Part shown: piece by piece, positions 19,037 through 23,380 of the stretch
Numbering within the stretch: the first letter of the stretch is position 1
Layout of the letters: every line of letters starts with the position of its first letter
From: DASUGM01 sp036274055
Lineage (GTDB): Bacteria; Acidobacteriota; Vicinamibacteria; Vicinamibacterales; SCN-69-37
Reading direction: 5' to 3'
Assembly (NCBI GenBank): GCA_036274055.1
Contig: DASUGM010000095.1
Span: 1-23,380, forward strand
DNA: 23,380 bases
Position numbers and translations under genes: made by a program
Notes under the pieces: model-generated
Told to the model about the DNA's origin: nothing
Databases searched by the model: none
The model's input: the letters and a program-made list of their open reading frames with translations, nothing else

Positions 19037-19729
19037 ATGAGCAACGGGAACGCGCTGGTTCGAGTCAAGAACGTCCACAAGCACTTCACGCGCGGCAGCG
19101 AACGGATCGACGTCCTCAAAGGCGTCAACCTCGACATTCCGCCGGGCGATTTCCTCGCCTTGATGGGTCCGTCCGGCTCGGGCAAGACGACGCTTCTCAA
19201 CCTGATGGGCGGACTCGATCAGCCGACCGGCGGCGATATCGAAGTCGACAACGTCGCCATCGGCGGCTTGAGCGGCGGCGCGTTGTCGCGCTGGCGTTCG
19301 CAGCACGTCGGCTTCGTGTTCCAGCTCTACAACCTGCTGCCGGTGCTGACCGCCGAGCGCAACGTCGAGCTGCCGTTGCTGTTGACGTCGTTGAGCAAAG
19401 CCGATCGCCGCCGCCGCGTCGGCATTGCGCTCAAGGTCGTCGGCCTGGCCGAGCGTGCCCGCCACTATCCGCGCCAGCTCTCCGGCGGTCAGGAACAGCG
19501 CGTCGGCATCGCCCGCGCCATCGTCACCGACCCGACGCTGCTGCTCTGCGACGAGCCGACCGGCGATCTCGATCGCAAGGCCGGCGACGAAATTCTCGAC
19601 CTGCTGCAGTCGCTCAATCGCGACCACGGCAAGACGATCATCATGGTCACGCACGATCCGCACGCCGCCGATCGCGCCAAGCGCACGCTGCACCTCGATA
19701 AAGGCCTGCTCGCGGGGATGTCGGCATGA
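19037..19729 (+). CDS. MacB/LolD-like ABC transporter ATP-binding protein
   Basis: The ATPase (230 aa) drives the two FtsX-type permeases downstream. Motifs are Walker A GPSGSGKT (44-51), Q-loop Q96 in FVFQLYNLLP, signature LSGGQ (148-152), Walker B LLLCDEP (168-174) followed by TGDLD, and the switch histidine in VTHD (H206). The FQLYNLLP stretch is typical of the MacB/LolD/FtsE group. The start is ATG 19037, just after the adaptor stop; frames opening earlier here are not real. The stop overlaps the first permease start by 4 bp (ATGA). Confidence 0.92.
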   Translation: MSNGNALVRVKNVHKHFTRGSERIDVLKGVNLDIPPGDFLALMGPSGSGKTTLLNLMGGLDQPTGGDIEVDNVAIGGLSGGALSRWRSQHVGFVFQLYNLLPVLTAERNVELPLLLTSLSKADRRRRVGIALKVVGLAERARHYPRQLSGGQEQRVGIARAIVTDPTLLLCDEPTGDLDRKAGDEILDLLQSLNRDHGKTIIMVTHDPHAADRAKRTLHLDKGLLAGMSA

Positions 19730-20880
19730 AATACGCGCACCTGGTCTGGCGCAACATGCTCCGGCGCAAGTTCCGGACGACGATGACGCTGCTGTCGATC
19801 TTCGTGTCGTTCCTGCTGTTCGGGATCCTGATGGTGATCCGGGTCGCGTTCAGCATGGGCGTCGAGGTCGCCGGCGTCGATCGGCTGATGATGACGAACA
19901 AGATCTCGATCATCCAGCCGCTGCCGATCTCCTACCTGCCGCGGATTCAGGCGGTGCCCAACGTCACGATGGTCTCGCACGCCAGCTGGTTCGGCGGCAT
20001 CTACCAGGATCCGTCCACCAACGTCTTCGAGTTCGCGGTCGAGCCCGAGACGTACTTGAAGATGTACCCGGAGTTCAAACTGCCGCCCGAGCAACTGAAG
20101 GCGTGGCTTGCCGATCGCCAGGGCTTCATCGCCGGCCGCGATCTCGCGACCCGCCTCGGGTGGAAGATCGGGGATCGCATTCCGATCAAAGGAACGTTCA
20201 ACCGGCCGCGCGGCGGCGACGGCACCACCTGGGAGTTCAACCTCGTCGGCATCTACGACGGCGCCAAGGACGTCGACAAGACGCAGTTCCTGTTCCGCTA
20301 CGACTACCTCGACGAGACCCGGACCAACGGGCGCGGGATGACCGGCTGGTACCTGATCAAGGTCGCCGATCCCGCCAAGTCGGCGGAAACCGCGACGTCG
20401 ATCGACGCGCTGTTCCAGAACTCGTCGGCGGAGACGAAGACGGCGACGGAGAAGGCGGTCGCGCAGTCGTTCGCCAATCAGGTCGGCGACATCGGCGCGA
20501 TCATGACCTATGTCGCGGCCGTAGTGCTGTTCATCATCCTGCTGATCGCGGCCAACACGATGGCGTTGTCGGTGCGCGAGCGCACCAGCGAGCTTGGGGC
20601 GATGAAGGCGATGGGCTTTGGCGACAGCACGCTGCTCGGCCTGGTGCTGTTCGAGTCGGTGACGCTCACGTTGATCGGCGGCGCCCTCGGCCTTTTCATG
20701 GCCTGGCTCTTCGCTCTGCAAGGCGATCCAACCGGCGGCTTCCTGCCGGTGTTCGCGCTGTCGGGAAAAGACATGGTGCTCGGGTTCGTGCTGGCGATCG
20801 TCATCGGCACGCTCGCCGGCGCGATTCCGGCGGTCGCGGCGATGCGGCTGCGGATCACCGACGCGTTGCGGAGGAGCTGA
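19726..20880 (+). CDS. FtsX/MacB-type ABC transporter permease (first of two)
   Basis: This 384-aa permease has the MacB layout without the fused ATPase. One N-terminal membrane segment (about residues 20-42) is followed by a large periplasmic domain to about residue 255 and three C-terminal membrane segments. The conserved cytoplasmic loop VRERTSELGAMKAMGFGDST marks the FtsX domain. It ends RLRITDALRRS, typical of this family. With the next gene it probably forms a heterodimer. The likely job is export of peptides, lipids or antibiotics; the substrate is not visible. Confidence 0.9.
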   Translation: MKYAHLVWRNMLRRKFRTTMTLLSIFVSFLLFGILMVIRVAFSMGVEVAGVDRLMMTNKISIIQPLPISYLPRIQAVPNVTMVSHASWFGGIYQDPSTNVFEFAVEPETYLKMYPEFKLPPEQLKAWLADRQGFIAGRDLATRLGWKIGDRIPIKGTFNRPRGGDGTTWEFNLVGIYDGAKDVDKTQFLFRYDYLDETRTNGRGMTGWYLIKVADPAKSAETATSIDALFQNSSAETKTATEKAVAQSFANQVGDIGAIMTYVAAVVLFIILLIAANTMALSVRERTSELGAMKAMGFGDSTLLGLVLFESVTLTLIGGALGLFMAWLFALQGDPTGGFLPVFALSGKDMVLGFVLAIVIGTLAGAIPAVAAMRLRITDALRRS

Positions 20881-20884
20881 GCCG

Positions 20885-22075
20885 ATGCGATTCCTGAGAC
20901 AAGCCCTTGCCGTCACCGCGGTCAGCATCCGCACGATTCCGCAGCGGCTCAGCTCGTCGCTGGTCGCCGTCGTCGGCATCACCGGCGTCGTCGTCGTGTT
21001 CGTCGCGGTGCTGTCGATTGGCGAGGGCTTCAAGGCGGCGATGACCAACGCCGGCCGCAGCGACCGCGCCATCATCATGCGCAGCGGCGCCGACAGCGAG
21101 ATGTCCAGCGGCCTGGCCGGCGACCACGTCAACATCATCAAGACCGCGCCGGGCATCCTTCAGGGCACGAACGCCACACCACTGGCGTCCTCGGAGATGT
21201 TCGTCGTCATCGACGTCAACCGCAAGGCGACCAACACCGCCGCCAACGTGCCGCTGCGCGGTGTCGACGCGACGGTGCTCGAGGTCCGTCCGGAAGTAAA
21301 GATCGTCGAAGGCAGGATGTTCAGCTTCGGCACCAACGAGGTCATCGTCGGACGCGCCGCCAACCGGCAGTTCAGCAAGCTCAACGTCGGCGACCTGCTG
21401 CACTCGGGCGAAATCAGCTGGCAGATCGTCGGCGTCTTCGAAGCCAGGGGCTCGGTCGCCGAAACCGAGATCTGGTGCGACGTCAAGATCCTGCAGAGCA
21501 ACTACCGCCGCGGCAACTCCTATCAATCGGTGCTGGTGCGCCTCGACTCGGCCGCCTCGTTCGACCCGTTCAAGGACTGGCTGACGAGCAATCCGCAGAT
21601 CGACGTCCAGGTGCGCCGTGAGTCGGAGTATCTCGAATCGCAATCGCGCGCGCTGACGACGCTGGTGCGCATCCTCGGGTCGATCATCGCGATCCTGATG
21701 GGCATCGGCGCGGTGTTCGGCGCGGTGCTGACGATGTACGCGGCGGTCGTGACGCGGACGCGCGAGATCGCGACGCTGCGCGCGCTCGGCTTCGGCTCGA
21801 TGCCGGTGCTGCTCTCCGTGATCGGCGAGTCGATCTTTCTCGCCCTCTGCGGCGGCGTCATCGGTGGCGCGCTCGCCTTTCTGATTTTCAACGGCTACCA
21901 GACGTCGACGATGAACTGGCAGACGTTCAGCCAGGTCGCGTTCGCGTTCGCGGTCACGCCGGCGCTGCTCGTGCAGGGGATCCTCTACTCGCTGGCGATG
22001 GGTCTCGTCGGCGGGATCTTCCCGGCGCTCAGAGCGGCGAGGCTCCCGATTTCACAAGCACTTCGGGAGCTCTAG
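20885..22075 (+). CDS. FtsX/MacB-type ABC transporter permease (second of two)
   Basis: This 396-aa partner permease follows 4 bp after the first. It has one N-terminal membrane segment (about residues 20-42), a periplasmic domain with DVNRKATNTAANVPLRGVD-type MacB-PCD sequence, and three C-terminal membrane segments from about residue 255. The FtsX loop is TRTREIATLRALGFGS, and it ends PISQALREL. The two permeases are clearly different in sequence, so this is a paralogous pair, not a recent duplication. The gene closes the operon; an intrinsic terminator lies about 40 bp downstream. Confidence 0.9.
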   Translation: MRFLRQALAVTAVSIRTIPQRLSSSLVAVVGITGVVVVFVAVLSIGEGFKAAMTNAGRSDRAIIMRSGADSEMSSGLAGDHVNIIKTAPGILQGTNATPLASSEMFVVIDVNRKATNTAANVPLRGVDATVLEVRPEVKIVEGRMFSFGTNEVIVGRAANRQFSKLNVGDLLHSGEISWQIVGVFEARGSVAETEIWCDVKILQSNYRRGNSYQSVLVRLDSAASFDPFKDWLTSNPQIDVQVRRESEYLESQSRALTTLVRILGSIIAILMGIGAVFGAVLTMYAAVVTRTREIATLRALGFGSMPVLLSVIGESIFLALCGGVIGGALAFLIFNGYQTSTMNWQTFSQVAFAFAVTPALLVQGILYSLAMGLVGGIFPALRAARLPISQALREL

Positions 22076-22205
22076 GCGCCAGCGCTGGGCCCTGGGTTCC
22101 TGGGTTCCTCGGCGAAAAAGCCGTCGGGTGGCTTTTTTGCAAAGACCAAAAAAGTCACCCGACGGCTTTTCGTCCCAAGGGCCTAGGGCCCCGCGCCAAG
22201 GGCCT
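22076..22205. repeat. composite heptad-phased repeat (element C) enclosing a near-perfect hairpin
   Basis: The outer arms carry 7-nt-phased words: GCGCTGG and GCCCTGG (22082, 22089), with two 8- to 9-nt GTTCCTnGG words after them. On the right are CCCAAGG, GCCTAGG, GCCCCGC and GCCAAGG at 22174, 22181, 22188 and 22195. The inner core 22116-22139 / 22147-22170 is a 24-bp inverted repeat with one G-T mismatch and a 7-nt loop. This accounts for nearly all of the gap between the permease and the gene at 22220. Confidence 0.75.
22116..22138 (+). terminator. intrinsic terminator of the MacAB-like operon
   Basis: AAAAGCC (22116-22122) pairs with GGCTTTT (22130-22136) across a 7-nt loop, and the T-run extends to six Ts. 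It lies about 40 bp after the last exporter gene. It is half of a larger inverted repeat, so the mirror copy (22148-22170) may also weaken transcription coming from the other side. The whole can alternatively fold as one long 24-bp hairpin. Confidence 0.6.
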
Positions 22206-22213
22206 GCTAGTCT
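22205..22213 (+). promoter_or_regulatory. candidate extended -10 element, leaderless arrangement
   Basis: TGCTAGTCT ends exactly 6 nt before ATG 22220, the same arrangement as at 14989-14997. A start site at or beside the ATG is predicted. No -35 hexamer is evident, because the upstream bases belong to repeat element C. Confidence 0.45.
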
Positions 22214-22219
22214 CTTGCC

Positions 22220-23380
22220 ATGCTTCCATCGTTCCGCTGGTCCGCCCTGGCGGCAGCTCTCGTCACCGCTCTGCCAATTGCGGCGTCCATCGAGCCTGGC
22301 GAGCTGATCCCGGTCGACGGCGAAGGCGCGAAGTACTGGACCCGCTGGCGCGGGCCATCCGGGCAGGGCGCGGTCCCGGGCGTGAACTACGTCGACACCT
22401 GGTCGGACACGACCAACGTGAAATGGAAGGTGCCGGTCCCGGGCTTCGGCCACTCGTCGCCGATCGTCTGGAAAGATCATATTTTCCTGACCACGGCGCG
22501 CGACGGCGGCGCGAAGCTGTCGATGCTCGCGTTCAACCGCGCCGACGGCAAGCTGCTGTGGGAGACGCCGGTGCCGACGCCGTACGTCGAGCACGTCTAT
22601 GAGAAGAACAGCCGCGCCTCGGCGACCGCGACGACCGACGGGACGCTGGTCTACGCGTCGTTTGGCGCGCATGGGCTGGCGGCGTTCGACTTCGGCGGAA
22701 AACTCGTCTGGCACAAGAAGATTGCCGAGATCTCGAACTACCACGGCAGCGCCGGATCGCCGTTGCTCTACAAAGATCGGCTGTTCGTCTACCAGGACAA
22801 CGACAACGGCTCGTGGGTCGCGGCCTTCAACGCGAAGACCGGTGACGTGATCTGGAAGACCGCGCGACCGCAGACCGTCGGCTGGGGCACGCCGGTCGTC
22901 GTCCGCGTCGGCGATCACGACGAGCTGGTCATCAACAGCCAGCGCAGCGTCATCGGCTACAACCCCGCCGACGGGAAGGAACTCTGGAGCGTCCGCGGGA
23001 TGTCGTTCGAGGTGATCCCGACGCCGGTGGTCGGCCACGGGCTGGTGTTCTGCTCGTCCGGCCGTCAGGGTCCGACGATCGCGATTCGCCCGGGCGGGAG
23101 CGGCGACGTCACCAGCACGCACGTCGCCTGGTCGACGCCGCGCGGCTCGCCCTTCGTGCCGTCGCCGATTCTGCACGGCGATCTGCTCTACATGGTCAAC
23201 GACATCCAGAGCATCCTGACGGTCTTCGACGCGAAGACCGGCAAGTTGATGTACCAGGATCGTCTCGGCGAACCGATCAAGGAGGGCTTTTCGTCATCTC
23301 CGGTCGCGGTCGGCGACAAGCTGTTCTTCACCAACGACTACGGCCAGACCTTCGTCGTCCAGGCCGGCCCGACCTTCAAG
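22220..23380 (+). CDS. secreted PQQ-like beta-propeller protein (3' end outside window)
   Basis: The frame is open from ATG 22220 to the right edge (387 codons). An N-terminal signal peptide is likely (MLPSFRWSALAAALVTALP, cleavage near residue 22). The rest is a string of PQQ-type blades, seen as repeated segments of the kind AFNRADGKLLWET, AFNAKTGDVIWKT, GYNPADGKELWSV and VFDAKTGKLMYQD, spaced roughly 50-90 residues apart. The opening YWTRWRGPSGQGAVPG is common in such proteins from Acidobacteria and Planctomycetes. No CxxCH heme site is seen in the visible part. A true PQQ enzyme cannot be claimed: scaffold or BamB-like roles are equally possible. It stands alone after the exporter terminator. 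Confidence 0.85.
   Translation, partial: MLPSFRWSALAAALVTALPIAASIEPGELIPVDGEGAKYWTRWRGPSGQGAVPGVNYVDTWSDTTNVKWKVPVPGFGHSSPIVWKDHIFLTTARDGGAKLSMLAFNRADGKLLWETPVPTPYVEHVYEKNSRASATATTDGTLVYASFGAHGLAAFDFGGKLVWHKKIAEISNYHGSAGSPLLYKDRLFVYQDNDNGSWVAAFNAKTGDVIWKTARPQTVGWGTPVVVRVGDHDELVINSQRSVIGYNPADGKELWSVRGMSFEVIPTPVVGHGLVFCSSGRQGPTIAIRPGGSGDVTSTHVAWSTPRGSPFVPSPILHGDLLYMVNDIQSILTVFDAKTGKLMYQDRLGEPIKEGFSSSPVAVGDKLFFTNDYGQTFVVQAGPTFK

Noticed and set aside
19489..21156. 555-codon minus-strand frame opposite the permease genes
   Set aside because: The composition is that of a shadow frame and the plus strand encodes recognisable FtsX-type permeases.
22052..23176. 374-codon minus-strand frame opposite the propeller gene
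   Set aside because: The plus strand has a signal peptide and repeated beta-propeller blades; the minus product is Arg/Asp/Val-rich and motif-free.

Overview
The window comes from a high-GC (about two thirds GC by eye) aerobic bacterium. The gene content (an alternative complex III operon fused to a caa3 oxidase operon, short hypothetical/nucleotidyltransferase pairs, PQQ-type propeller proteins, dense short palindromic repeats) fits Acidobacteriota, possibly Vicinamibacteria. That placement is inference from gene order and style, not from a marker gene.

Layout. (1) Positions 1-2159, minus strand: an ABC exporter of the NatA/NatB type, whose permease runs off the left edge. (2) Positions 2160-2284: a divergent promoter region with a perfect 16-bp palindrome matching the CRP/FNR-family core TGTGA-N6-TCACA. 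(3) Positions 2285-14969, plus strand: one compact respiratory operon, actA-actB-actC-actD-actE-actF, a one-TM protein of unknown function, a SCO copper chaperone, then coxB-coxA-coxC-coxD. ActABCDEF oxidises quinol and passes electrons by c-hemes to the caa3 oxidase (A2 type, YSHPAVY motif), which reduces oxygen. (4) Positions 15004-16018: a small accessory island with a 62-aa protein, a nucleotidyltransferase cut off after about 68 residues, and a VapBC-type toxin-antitoxin pair on the opposite strand. (5) Positions 16077-17516, minus: an aldehyde dehydrogenase. (6) Positions 17796-22075, plus: a MacAB-like tripartite exporter with an adaptor, an ATPase and two separate FtsX/MacB-type permeases, followed by an intrinsic terminator. 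(7) Position 22220 to the right edge: a secreted PQQ-like beta-propeller protein.

The genes are mostly of known families. The least explained material is between and inside them. Three long imperfect palindromes (8023-8097, 17708-17789, 22076-22205) are all built of G/C-rich words repeated every 7 nt. One lies in frame within the actE signal peptide, one fills the 5' untranslated region of the exporter operon, and one surrounds a terminator hairpin. Three other, unrelated short repeats lie at 4683-4715 (inside actB), 13891-13927 (start of coxC) and 17535-17578 (upstream of the aldehyde dehydrogenase). Two genes (15004 and 22220) share a TGCTAG[A/T]CT-N6-ATG layout that suggests leaderless transcripts. 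No RNA genes, CRISPR arrays or transposases were seen.
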